Below, piece by piece: positions 21,157 to 32,190 of a DNA stretch of 64,000 nucleotides; positions within the stretch are counted from its first letter, which is position 1; every line of letters begins with the position of its first letter. Where the stretch lies: positions 374,152,419-374,216,418 of the forward strand of contig CM077643.1 in the NCBI GenBank assembly GCA_039707465.1, read 5' to 3'. The notes under the pieces are model-generated. The model was not told the origin of the DNA and did no database searches. It saw only the letters and a program-made list of their open reading frames with translations. The DNA is from Rhabdophis nuchalis. Taxonomy: Eukaryota; Chordata; Lepidosauria; Squamata; Natricidae. A program made the position numbers and the translations under genes.

Positions 21157-22356
21157 TAAATCATGTTTGTTAAGCCAATCAAGGGAATCCAATTTCCTTG
21201 ATTGCTTGTCAGAAGCCAAGTACCAAGCTTGCATATTGCAATCACAAGATTGCAAAATGCTGCAACTGTTGAACTTGAGTCATTTACCAAGCACCTGATC
21301 TGCAATCATGTAAACGTAGGGATGATACAATGGTTGTGACTTCATGGATGGGTCATAAGTCACTTTTTCTGAGACCATTATTACTTTGAATAAATGGTTG
21401 TAAGTTGAGGAATACCTGGAAAGAAGTTCTTATGGTCCTCTCCTCTGCACTCCTAAGACCACACCTGGAGTATGGTGTATAATATTGGGCATCATATTTC
21501 TGAAAGCATATTGATAAATGAAAACAGGTTCAAAGGAAGAAAACAGAATTGGAACAGAGATTTAAAGATATGCTGTCTATGGTTTGAGCTACAAAATGGA
21601 TCATGGAACATTAAGTTGCTTCTTGTGGACACGCACAATAGATTTATGACAGATTCACTGTTTGATCAGAATAGATCAACTGTAAATGGCACTGATTTAT
21701 ATCACAAAGAAAATGAACCAAAAAACATCAGAAAGAGGCTGCAAAAGTGAAGTACTCTTTACAATGTAAAGGCGGCATTGAAGGGTACTTTGACCAAATG
21801 GTTGTTCTGACAATTATCAAAGAAGTACAGAATGTGGCGTACAACCTGAAAGAAACGCATCAGCATTAATGAACTGCTTAATGTAATGGAACAGATTGTC
21901 TATTACAACAAAAAAGTTTATGTTGGCACCTGATCTCATTATTATATTTGGACATTCAGAATTCCCAAAGAGAGATGCATTCTTCTGAGACTATACAATA
22001 TGTATATTAGGGGATTTTAATGTGTCCTCTCTAGGCTGGGAAACATGAGGCTGGATAAGACTGCAATATTCTCAATTTTCCTTGGATTTGTTTTCCTTGG
22101 GAAATATCATTTCATAAAAATTGCATTCAGAAATGTGCATGATTCAAAATATAAATGACAACAACACATAACATCAGCACAAATCCAAAGGTTGGCATTT
22201 CAATAGGTACATGGATTCATAGAACTGGAAAGAGAAATTTAGACGCTCAAGTCAATCCCCTTCTCAGGGCAAAATCCTAATTAAAATATCCATGAATGAT
22301 GGTTATCTAGCTCCTGTCTGAATGCATCCAGTGAAGGGGAGACCATCAAATTAGAT
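21157..22356. other. Old repeat remnants, no gene
   Basis: 21157-21420 continues the decayed MITE into which the fold-back element inserted, ending near GAATACCTGG. 21440-21500 resembles a CR1 ORF2 piece (PHLEYGV-like). 22210-22350 resembles an old CR1 3' end in antisense. None is intact. Confidence 0.45.
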
Positions 22357-23038
22357 AATAATAATAATAATAATAATAATTTATTAATCTTATTGACCGC
22401 TCCCTCTCCCCGAAGGGACTCGGAGCGGTGCACAGGGCTAATAAAACAATAAATACATACATATAGTTAAAAAACAAATTAAATATTTCCCTGCGCTAAA
22501 AATCCAATTAAAAACTAAAATCCCCATCTAAAATTTCTAGCAGCCCCATCGAAGAGAGACTAACCTAGGCCGGCCAAGCAGAACAGATATGTTTTTAATT
22601 TTAGACGGAAGGAGCGGAGGTCCATGGTAGTTCTAATGTCGGGGGGAAGGGCGTTCCAGAGGGCTGGGCCCACCACAGAGAGAGCCCTTCCCCTGGGCGT
22701 CGCCCGCTGACAAAGTCTAGTGGACGGCACCCGGAGAAGTCCCTCTCTGTGGGAGCGAATCGGCCGTGTGGATGTGTGCGGCAGGATCCGATCCTGCAAA
22801 TAGCTAGGTCCCGAGCCATGGAGCGCTTTAAAGATGATGACTAGAACCTTGAAGTGCACCCGGAAGACGACAGGCAGCCAGTGCAGCTCGCGCAAGAGCG
22901 GTGTTACGTGGGTACACCTTGCTGTTCCCATAATTGCTCGCGCGGTTGCATTCTGGACTAGCTGAAGTCTCCGAGTGCACCTCAAGGGGAGCCCCATGTA
23001 GAGAGAGTTACAATAGTCCAGTCGGGATGTCACGATAA
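22357..23038 (-). mobile_element. L2-like LINE 3' fragment
   Basis: Minus-strand coding matches the L2 ORF2 C-terminus (TSRLDYCNSLYMGLP, LQLVQNATARAIMG, LRELHWLPVVFR, RPIRSHREGLLR). On the + strand it begins with an (AAT)n run, the complement of the 3' tail, and then the GACCGCTCCCTCTCCCCG 3' UTR. It is 5'-truncated. Confidence 0.92.
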
Positions 23039-23421
23039 TTGGGTCCACTGTCAAAATGCTCTTATTACTAGTTTTTTTATACATCCAGTTAGAATCTGCC
23101 TTCCTGTAATTTATAACCATTATTTTTTGTCCTGCTTTGTGGAATGAAAGACATTCTGTTTTTCTATGATGATGCAACTCAAAATTATATCTGCCTTTTT
23201 TGCAGCCATGGCTTATTGCTAATTAATACTCAGTTTATGATAAACTGTAATTTCAAAACAGTCTTAGTTAATTATCAAGCTAGATTTTTCCTATTCTAAA
23301 CTTCTGCATTTGATTAATTTTTCTCTGAGTGAAAGACTGAATTTCAAATAGTTATTTTCTGTTTTTAAAAACATTATTATTTTTAGCCCATTAATTTGAA
23401 TGCTGTTTCTGTCTTCTAGAT

Positions 23422-23556
23422 CAGGGGTCTCCAACCTTTGCAACTTTAAGTCTGAAGGACTTCAGCTCCCAGAATTCTCCAGCCAGCAAAGCTGGCTGGA
23501 GAAGTCTGGGACTTGAAGTCCTTCAGACTTAAAGTTGCAAAGGTTGGAGACCCCTG
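23422..23556. mobile_element. hAT-type MITE
   Basis: A 135-bp near-perfect palindrome with ends CAGGGGTCTCCAACC and GGTTGGAGACCCCTG. It is flanked by the perfect 8-bp duplication TTCTAGAT at 23414-23421 and 23557-23564. Confidence 0.95.
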
Positions 23557-23564
23557 TTCTAGAT

Positions 23565-24242
23565 TATACATAATCTAGTAATAATCTCAATAGACATAAT
23601 ATACTGATTATTTGTTGTTATGCTCTTTAGGTTGTATTTTTACAATGGTTGTTGGCTGTTCAAAGCCATAACAACGCAGCCATATGCATTTAAATAAATA
23701 AACCCCTCCAATTTTATTTCACCAGCAAATTTCATAAGCAGATCCTCCAACTCACCACCCAAATTATTAAGAAAAAAATATTGATTGATAAGTCGAGAGC
23801 CAGGTAAAAGCACCTTCAAATTACAGAATCAAACTGTGGTAGTTATTTTAAGTACCAAAAAAGGCAGATTTTTCCCCAATACTTTGGCTGAAGCTCTGTG
23901 TGTTTTGAGAAATCCTGGAGAATGTGAAGTAGTACTTGACTAAATGATCAAAAACACTGTCCCTATTTTCAAGAAGGGGGAACTAGTGATAAGTGAGTCT
24001 AATATTTATGCATGTGAAAATTCTGGAGAACACCATAAAGGAGTTGATTCAACACCCTGAAGATAGTGATGAATAGGAAATAGTCCTATAGATATAGTAC
24101 CTTTCCATTAACCTGAAACTGCAGTCCTACATTTTCAAGCTACTCTTCACAGTGGTGGTGGGACAAATAGGCTATTTTTGGCAGAGAGAATATAAATAAT
24201 ATAATAGAATTTAAGTAGGTTTAAGCTTTCTTTGTTTTCCGT
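23565..24242. other. No gene or clear repeat seen
   Basis: AT-rich sequence with no long frame and no repeat that I recognise. Confidence 0.5.
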
Positions 24243-24592
24243 TAAGGTGAAGGTAAAGATTCCCCTCGCACATATGTGCTAGTCGATCCTGATTCTAGGG
24301 GCTGGTGCTCATTTCCGTTTCAAAGCCGAAGAGCCAGTGCTGTCCCAAGATGTCTCCGTGGTCGTGTGGCTGGCATGCCAAAGGCAAACGGAACACTGTT
24401 ATGTTCCCACCAAAGTGGTCGCTATTTTTATACTTGCATTTTTACATGCTTTCGAACTGCTAGGTTGGCAGAAGCTGGGACAAGTAGTGGGAGCTCACCC
24501 CCTTATGTGGCACTAGGGATTTGAACTGCCAAGCTGCCAACCTTTCTGATCGACAAGCTCAGCATCTTAGCAACTGAGCCACCACATCCCTA
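24243..24592 (-). mobile_element. tRNA-derived SINE, about 350-bp family
   Basis: Near full length. On the + strand it runs from a GGTAAAGATTCCCCTCGCAC start to TTAGCAACTGAGCCACCAC, the complement of the tRNA-like head. Confidence 0.88.
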
Positions 24593-24699
24593 TTGACACA
24601 GTATTGTTGTCTGTTAGCATTTGGTAATTTTCACTAATTACATTGCTGATTCTTTCCCTTTTATTTTGAATATATATAAAGAAGTACTGTGGTTTGTGT

Positions 24700-24775
24700 T
24701 AGAATCCTTCATCAACCAATTTCATTGTATTTATTTTGTACAATGACAATAAAGACAATACTATGAAATTCTGAT
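24700..24775 (+). mobile_element. Short LINE 3' tail
   Basis: AACCAATTTCATTGTATTT followed by TACAATGACAATAAAG is a LINE 3' tail also seen, more fully, at 46440-46945. Confidence 0.5.
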
Positions 24776-25239
24776 TTTAGACCTTTTTTACACAATCTCT
24801 TTATATCTGAATTACTTATATGCATTATACTTAATGAACTGTCTCTCTTTCTACATCTTGTATGTGTCTTTTTTTTATTTCCATATTCATTAAGCTTTTT
24901 GTGTAGCCATACTGGGTTTTTTTTCTCCTGTTCTCCATTTTTCTGCTCATTAGAATTGTTTATAATTGTGGTTTTAATATGTCTTTTTAAACAATTTATC
25001 TGAATTCATTTTTCTTGTGGAACTTTTTGAAGTCAAAGATAATATTCAATTATAGTTAAAAGCCTATGCCGATGACTTAGTATTTGTTTTAGAGAATCCA
25101 CTAGAATCCAGTCCAAAATTAATTCAAAAATTAGAAGAATATGGCAAAGTGGCAGGATTAAAAATTAATAAAAGAAAAAGAAAAATAATAACTAAGAATA
25201 TGACCAAAAAAAACAAGAAGAGGAATTGGAATTAGTGAC

Positions 25240-25428
25240 AAATTAGTTTACAAATATGTAAAATACACACACATAAAGTACAGTACAGTACATTTACAAA
25301 ATGCAGTACGAACAGAAACTTCCTGTTCTTTCTAATAGCAGTTGCCAATTGATACCGCTCTCCTTATATTATTTCCTCTTCTAGTATATTTCATTTGCAT
25401 TTCGCCATTCTTAACCCTCTCATTTTAC
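25240..25428 (-). repeat. Inverted copy of the L1 3' end
   Basis: It is the reverse complement of about 26515-26695, nearly identical apart from a 4-5 bp insertion near 25345. The arms are about 1.1 kb apart. Confidence 0.9.
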
Positions 25429-25680
25429 TCCGTCTTAAACTAAAAACGCATTTCTTCTGCCTTGCCGGCCTGGGATAGTTATTCCTCTGTTTTTGGGTTT
25501 ATTGGGGATTTTTAGTTTAGTTAGTTTTAACGGGTATTTTAGCACAGGTGCTGTTTAATCTATTTTTAATATGAAATGTTGTATATAGTTATTGTTTTTA
25601 TTCTTCCTGCGCACCGCCCCGAGTCCCTGTGGGGAGAGGGTGCGGTTTATAAGTATTAAATTATTATTATTATTATTATA
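25429..25680 (+). mobile_element. L2-like LINE 3' end with (ATT)n tail
   Basis: It starts within CCGTCTTAAACTAAAAACGC, has the GCGCACCGCCCCGAGTCCC 3' UTR motif and ends in (ATT)n. It is short and 5'-truncated. Confidence 0.88.
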
Positions 25681-26706
25681 CATTCCTATGGGATGATAAA
25701 AATAAAACACACAAATACTTTCAAAAACATATAATTAGAAATGATTATTGCAAAAATGGCTCAAAAAAACAAACAGAAAAACACTATGTGAAAATCCCGA
25801 ATTGGCTATCCCGGACAAAAAGGATGATGGAACCACATTTTACAGATATGAATATTGAATTAGATAAATGGGGAAAATTTGGGGGGACGAACTTAAAAAT
25901 GACACTATCGGTTGCATACAAGGAAAACCAGTACAAAATGTTTTACAGATGGCACTTGGCACCAACAAGATTAGCTAAAATCTCAACAAATACCTCCCCC
26001 AAATGTTGGAAATGTGAATCAATACATGGAACATACTACCACTTAAGGTGGACCTGTGAGGAGGCTAAACCTTTTTGAAAAAGGATAAAAAATTGGCTAG
26101 AGGTAATAACAGGCATCAAAATAGAATGGGAACCTGACGTTTTTTTTACTAGGAATAATGACTGTGAAATACAAAAAAGAAATCCAGTATTTGATATTGC
26201 ATATAATTAGGACGGCGAGGATTTCATTTGCCCAGAAATGGAAAAACAAATTAATTCCAAGTAAAGATGAAATAATAAGATTGGTTATGGACTGTGTTGA
26301 AATGGACAAATTAACAAAAGAAAACCAGGGAAAAGAAGAAACGGAATATTACCAGATATGGGATAAATGGTATAGGTGGATGGAGGAAAGAAACAAGGAT
26401 CAATGAAGGAAGACAATAAAGCCCCAAAATAGTAGTTAAGGAGAATTAACACATATATATGTATCCAAGAGGTTTAAATTTACTAGAGGTAATCAGCCAA
26501 TATAGCAGACAGATGAGTAAAATGAGAGGGTTAAGAATGGCGAAATGCAAATGAAATATACTAGAAGAGGAAATAATATAAGGAGAGCGGTATCAATTGG
26601 CTATTAGAAAGAACAGGAAGTTTCTGTTCGTACTGCATTTTGTAAATGTACTGTACTGTACTTTATGTGTGTGTATTTTACATATTTGTAAACAAATAAA
26701 AATTTA

Positions 26707-27011
26707 TCTCTATAAATAAAAATGTAGCTGAGTTTGTTCAAAACTGCTAATCTCCAAAAGTACTGCACCGATCGCTTCCAAATTTTCACACAAGGTAGAT
26801 AGGTAGGTAGGTAGAGGGATAGAGAGAGATAGGGAGAAATACAGTAGGTAGATAGGTAGAGGGAGAGAGGGAGAAAGGGAGTAGGTAGGTAGGTTGGAGG
26901 TTATACGGTGGTTGTGTGTACGTGTTAGTGTGTGCAGGTGTAGATCTACACACAGATTGGTTGGCCATTTAATCAGACTGGGCCACAGCAACGCGTGGCC
27001 GAAACAGCTAG
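26707..27011 (+). mobile_element. Non-autonomous Helitron
   Basis: It starts TCTCTATAAATAAAAATG and ends CAGCTAG. The hairpin GGCCAC...GTGGCC lies just before the end, and the flanks are A and T. About 100 bp of degenerate (TAGG)n lies inside. It has the same ends as 13313-13817. Confidence 0.82.
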
Positions 27012-27680
27012 TAAAAACTAAAAAAAAATCAATTATATTTTTAGTTTCCTTTAAAAAAGGATTCCAACATTAAGTGCTCCAATACTCCTGCTATTTCCAT
27101 TTAACAGATAATGTCTTTCTTGTTGGTTAACAACAATTCAAGGACAGCTGATCTTCCTGATTTTCCTTTCTGAAAGATCTCAGGCTAATTAATGTCTTCT
27201 GTCACTATTACTCTTTGTCTCTCTGAAAGATGTACCAATTGCTCCATACCAACAGTGTAATATATGTAGATTTATTTATTCATTTATTCGTTTAATTGTT
27301 TATTTATTTTTATTAAATTTATTGGCCACCCATCTTACCACATGGTAACTCCTGTGAATTTTGAATTCAAATGTGCAAATTTCAAGTTTGGAAGTGAGGG
27401 ATCTAAAAATATTTTTATTTTTTTAGAAGGATCCATTTGCAACTTTCACAAAACTTACTTTCAGGACAACACTTTCTACTGATGAGGAAATTAATTGTAA
27501 GATAATACCAGAGAAAACCTGAAGAGAAAGCCTAAAAAAATATAGATGGAGTGACAAATCCTTGAACAAAATATCCATAGACCTGGAGCGATTACTCTTT
27601 GCCTACCATCAGAAGCCTTCATTGTTACAGGTGCCCAACTTCACAAGATGTAAGCCACCTGAAAATGTACTAGTCTTCTC
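27012..27680. other. No gene seen; LINE tail fragment near 27270-27345
   Basis: TTTATTCATTTATTCG followed by TATTGGCCACCCATCTTA is an antisense LINE 3' end. The rest is unassigned. Confidence 0.45.
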
Positions 27681-27699
27681 TTTAGAGATCTTAATCTTT

Positions 27700-28095
27700 G
27701 ATAGGTCTACATTTTGTTATTCTCTTCTGAGGTGTACTCGACATGTTTGATTTCAAAAGTTGTAAGGGTGTCACTTATCAACCGCATCTCTTTGTATCCA
27801 CAGACCCGGATCTGGAAAAAGATCCGGCCTCTTGTACCAAATAATTACTACATGGAAAATGACAAGAACCGATGAACAGTTCTTCTTGTATCCTGCCAGG
27901 GTCAGGATGACCCAATGGTGTTCCAAGACAATAGATGTACATCACACCCAGCAATCCCCTCCCACTCAATTTACTGAACCTTCTATAAATACTGAGCTTC
28001 AGACCACACTCCTCATCTGATCTTCCAAGGATCTTTCCATTCATTGGAACATCTGATCCCAGGACTCACTAAGGGAGAACCAGACCAAGCTCATC
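27700..28095 (+). promoter_or_regulatory. Promoter region of the first Cys8-polyproline gene
   Basis: TATAAAT at 27984-27990 lies 106 bp upstream of the start codon, so transcription probably begins near 28010-28020. The block GTCAGGATGACCCAATGG (27901 on), the TATA region, CTCATCTGATCTTCCAAGG and the 5' leader all align with 48190-48602 upstream of the paralogue. This shows that the duplication included the promoter. No specific factor site is claimed. Confidence 0.6.
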
Positions 28096-30362
28096 ATGAG
28101 GCTTTTTTTCCTTGCCTTGGCAGTGCTTCTTCTGGCTGCTGTGGTCTCTGCAGGTAACAGTGAAGGGGAAGTTATTGATATGGTTGGGGAACGAGGGTTG
28201 AGAGCTTGACCAGTTTATCATAAATTGATTTCTGATTTAAAAATGACATGACAGCAATTATTTTCTTGAGGAATAGCGGTTGGTTCTCCCATGGTGCTAT
28301 AGCCATATAGAAATGTAATGAAGGGAAGATAAAGTCCCACTAAAACTATGGAGGAGGCAGCCTTATTATTATATTAATGCTTTTGTGGAGAGGGAAACTG
28401 TTTAAGACACTGCTTGTAGATTAGAATAGTGCTTTAAATTAACTAATGAGAAAGAACATGAAATACCAGGGTACCAGGGTAGGAATGGGTTGACACAACA
28501 TACTAGATTCGAATATTATAAAATTGGAAGTTGGATTTAATACCAGGTTTCCCAGAAAATAAGACAGGGACTTTTTTTTTTGACCCCACTGAAATAAGCA
28601 CTTGACCTTATTTTCGGGAAGGTCTTATTATTTTTGAGGTGCAGGAGGTGGCGAGCATGGTCACCTCATGGCTGCTGCTGTGATACAATATTTTTGAGGA
28701 GGGCTTATTTTAGCACATGTGCTCAAAAGCCCGATTAGGCTTATTATCCAGGGAAGTCTTATTTTCAGGGAAACAGGGTATATTGTAGAGAATCCAGGTA
28801 TTATTTTATTTTGTTGTAAAATTAGACCATCACATTAAACCACACTTTGGTGCATATATAGTTGGGTCTAGCATTCTATGTGAACATAGAATTGTGTTTT
28901 GTTAACTAAAGTTTGGGGAGAGTGTGATCACTTGTGTGCTTATATTAACAGCCATCACCCTTAGCAAATTAATAGCTTTCTAAAATAATTTGAAACAATA
29001 TGATGTAAAGGAAAGATAGCAGTGTGATGAATGTTATGTTCAATGCGCTACTTAATGGAAGACTGTTAACTGAAAAACAAAGGCAAATTGCATATGAAAT
29101 GCATATACTGAATAACTTTGGATGTGATGTCCACTAAAGAATGTAAATAGTTTGGGCTTTTCTCCTGCAATTTAGCAAACTTTGGAATACTGAATATTAA
29201 ATATGTGAAATAAATGACAGAATTATTGAAAGATCTCAGCTATTTTCCTATATTAAGTTTGGAGGGAAGACTTATCCTTCCCCCAGAGAGCTTCTGGCCA
29301 ATATTGGGAATACTGGAGACAAAGAAAGAGTTTCTAAGGATGTTTCTTTTTCACTTAACAGTCGAGGTATGGAAATATTTTTATGCATAGTTAAAGCCAA
29401 GGGGTATTCTTCTCCACCTTTATTTCCTCCTTACAAATTGGACTACAATTTCCATTATTTCCCAGAGGGACTGTATATGCTAACAAGGGGAACCAAAAGT
29501 GGTACTGCACTACTCAGAAAGCAACAAATGCTGAAGTTCCAAGTAGTTGGATATAAAGAGTGGAAAATGAGGAATTATATATGGCTGGCAGAATCCTGGA
29601 CACTGGATGTTGTCTTGAAGTGCCAAGGCAGTGGTGCCAATAGATTAGTTTAGGCTCTGAATTCATGGGAGGTAGTTATTTGTAGCCTTAGATGTCCAAG
29701 AACCATCTAACAAAGCTCAGCTGGCAATCAAGTGGAAGGAGGAGCCCTGACATGAAGGTAACACGCAGTATCGGGGATGAACTTTAGGTGAGCCTGTTAA
29801 TATTCTCATCCAGGAGGAGGAACTGATCTTAAAATAGATTGAGAGCCTTGAACATTGACAGTGTGCTCAAGTCTTTGCTTGAAGAACTTAGGGAGGACTT
29901 AACCATCAGGTTCTCTTCCTTGACTGGCCAACAGAGGGGAACAACTGCAAGTTGGTTGAAAATTTGAGACATCTGGGGTTTCTGTGCAGTGGCCGTGGTA
30001 TAAATCACTTGAAGTCAGTTCACAGATTAACAAGGATTGCCTGTATTTATTTTTGCAAATCTTTCATAAGATTTATCACTAGCTAACTGTTGAATTTGAA
30101 TTTCTCTTCTACAGGCTATAAAAGCCATTGCAGTGCCCATTGCTATACCTGTGCAAAACATTGCAGATATGGCGAGAACCGTGTTGCAAACTGTTACTGT
30201 ACTAATACATATGGAAGTGGATATGCCTGCTGCCTTTTACCTCCACGACCACCTCCTCCTCCACCACCACCACCGCCTCCTCCACCACCTCCACCTCCTC
30301 CTCCTCCACCTCCTCCACCACATCCAAAATACTGGAGACACCCCCCACACAAAAAAGGCTAA
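28096..30362 (+). CDS. Secreted Cys8-domain peptide with polyproline tail (paralogue 1)
   Basis: Two coding exons, 28096-28153 and 30115-30362, joined by a phase-1 intron (donor GTAACA, acceptor TTCTCTTCTACAG), give 101 residues. Residues 1-19 are a signal peptide rich in leucine and alanine. The mature part opens GYKSHC. It has eight cysteines at 25, 29, 32, 36, 46, 48, 58 and 59, spaced C-X3-C-X2-C-X3-C-X9-C-X-C-X9-CC, followed by LLPPR, 24 prolines and the basic end HPKYWRHPPHKKG. The start is the first ATG after a TATA box and has good signal-peptide sense. A small secreted, disulfide-rich peptide is certain in outline; function is unknown. The signal-exon/phase-1 layout is that of defensin-type genes, but the spacing is not that of beta-defensins. 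The paralogue at 48603 confirms the exon model. Confidence 0.75.
28154..30114 (+). other. Intron of paralogue 1
   Basis: It runs 1961 bp from GT to AG. It contains a TIR element at about 28543-28782 and no other recognised repeat. An open frame at 29369-29653 has no recognised domain and is not in the inferred transcript. Confidence 0.65.
28543..28782. mobile_element. TIR element in the intron
   Basis: The ends ATACCAGGTTTCCCAGAAAA and, at the right, TTTTCAGGGAAACAGGGTAT are inverted repeats that enclose further AAATAAGAC/GTCTTATTTT pairs. No transposase; superfamily not assigned. Confidence 0.75.
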
Positions 30363-30451
30363 ATGTCCAGAGAATCAAAGAAGAGGAGCTTCAAATGTAC
30401 AACCTTGTCTTTAGATCTTGAGAAGCAAAAATCTCTGGTTTCCTCTTACTA

Positions 30452-30457
30452 AATAAA
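30452..30457 (+). terminator. Poly(A) signal of paralogue 1
   Basis: AATAAA lies 90 bp after the stop codon, in the context CCTCTTACTAAATAAAA. The paralogue has CCTCTTGTTGAATAAAA, so the 3' ends correspond. Confidence 0.8.
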
Positions 30458-30904
30458 AAAAATTGTTGAAATTTCAATCTTTGGAATGCAATGTTGTTGT
30501 TTTTTAAAACATATTTAATGTTGTTCCTCCAAGGTTTTATACCTTGGAAATGTTGGGATACAAGTCTTAGTATTTCCTTCCAGCATAGCCAATAGCTAGT
30601 CTGGCTAGAATAAGTGGAGCTAGGGTCACTCATATTCAGAAACTATCCAATTGAAAAAATGCAATCTACATAGAACTAAGTGACCAGGGACTATACATAT
30701 AAATATCATCTTTATTGTCATTGTACTTGTTTACAACAAAATTGGTTATCTTAATACCTTTGGAAAATCTGAGAGTTGTATGAGCAGGATGGTGATGTAC
30801 CACCATGTGACTGTATCTTTGGGTTCCATGTTTTAAGTATCAGGACATAAAAATCATCTGGTCCTTAACAGTTCTTAAAAATAGGTAAATACCACTTCAA
30901 ATGA
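30458..30904. other. Intergenic, with an antisense LINE tail near 30695
   Basis: CTTTATTGTCATTGTAC at about 30708 is the complement of the tail seen at 24700. Nothing else is recognised. Confidence 0.5.
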
Positions 30905-32018
30905 CCATCCATGACATATGACACCATGTCATCATTTATTTTACAACAAGTCAAAATGGAAAAGCCATGCGTAACAAACTAAGTACACTTTATGATTCAA
31001 CAGCTTATACATCCACCTTTAGCAGCAATAATTTGAAGTAATCATTTTCTGTAGGACTTTATCAGTCTCTGACATTGTTGTGGAGGAATTTTGGCCCATC
31101 TTTACAACGTTGCTTCAGTTCATTGAGGTTTGTAGACATTTTTTCATGCACAGCTCTCTTGAGGTCCCATCACAGCATTCCAATCAGGTTGAGGTCTGGT
31201 TTTTGACTGGACCATTTCATGCTTGATTCTTTTCTTTTTCACCCATTCTATAATAGATTTGCTAGTGTGCTTGGGATCATTGTCCTATTGCGTGACCCAA
31301 TGTTGGCCAAGCTTTAGATGTTGGACAGAGGGTATCATATTTGACTCTAGAATACATTGATGTACAGAGGAGTCCATGATCTACTCAATGACTGCAAAGT
31401 GCCTAGGTCCTGTGGCTTCAAAACAAGCCTAAGTTATCACCCCTTCATTGGGCTTGACAATTAGTATGAGATGTTTGTGCTGATCTGCTGTGTTTAGTTT
31501 TCATCAAATGTGGCACTGTACATTATGGCCAAACATCTCTACTTTGGTCTCCTCTATCCAAAGGACAGTGTTCCAGAAGTATTGTGCTTTGTTCAAATAC
31601 AACTTTGCAGACCTACAGTAATATGTGCTGCCATGTTCTTTTTAGAGAAAAGAAGCTATCTCCTGACAACCTTTCCATACAAACACACTTGTTCAATATT
31701 TTTCTAATTTTTCTGTCATGAACTTTAACATTTAACATTCTAACTGAGGCTTGTAGAGTCTGAGATGTAACTCTTGAATTTTCTGCAATTTTTCTGAACA
31801 TTGCATGGTCTCACTTTGGGGTGAATTTGCTGGTGAATAATCTTCCTCACTGTAGAATGATGGACTTTAAATTGTTTGCAAATGGCCTTCCAACCATTCC
31901 CAGATTGATGGGCAGCAACAATTGCTTCTTTAAGATCAGTGCTGAAATCTTTACTCTTTGGCATTGTCTTAACATATACCTCAATGCTGGACACCAGCAG
32001 ATTCCTAAAACTTTGACT
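30905..32018 (-). mobile_element. Tc1-like DNA transposon relic
   Basis: Sequence resembling a Tc1 transposase gene lies on the minus strand. The N-terminal helix-turn-helix starts near 31964 (MPKSKDFSTDLKEAIV, then STVRKII). The rest of the gene runs down to about 31000 with many stops and indels, matching in sense the catalytic region of fish/frog-type Tc1. The 5' end is cut by the CR1 tail at 32019. Inactive. Confidence 0.85.
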
Positions 32019-32190
32019 TTTACAATACAATACAATACAATACAATACAATACAATACAATACAATACAATACAATACAATACAATACAATACAATACAA
32101 TACAATACAAATACAATACAAATACAAATACAATACAATACAAATACAATACAATACAACACAACACAACACAACACAATACAATACAAT
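32019..32190. repeat. (ATACA)n microsatellite at a CR1 3' tail
   Basis: About 30 units of TACAA, with variants ATACAAATACAA and CACAA at the right end, sit immediately outside the antisense CR1 3' UTR. It is an expansion of the CR1 (TATTG/TTGTA)n tail. Confidence 0.95.

Larger units (their letters stand above)
25040..26706 (+). mobile_element. L1 LINE ORF2 fragment, rearranged
   Basis: Decayed L1 in three blocks. 25040-25225 encodes an RT palm stretch with AYADDLVF. 25681-26405 encodes the ORF2 C-terminus, with a CWKCESIHGTYYH cysteine/histidine motif, WTCEEAK and FAQKWKNK. 26406-26706 is the 3' UTR. Between the first two blocks lie an inverted copy of the L1 3' end and an L2 3' end. Frames are broken. 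RT thumb sequence is missing. Confidence 0.85.

Noticed and set aside
28096..30362. Calling paralogue 1 a beta-defensin or crotamine-like gene
   Set aside because: The gene layout fits, but there are eight cysteines with a C-X-C motif instead of six in the beta-defensin spacing, and a polyproline tail is added. Only a general defensin-type architecture can be claimed.
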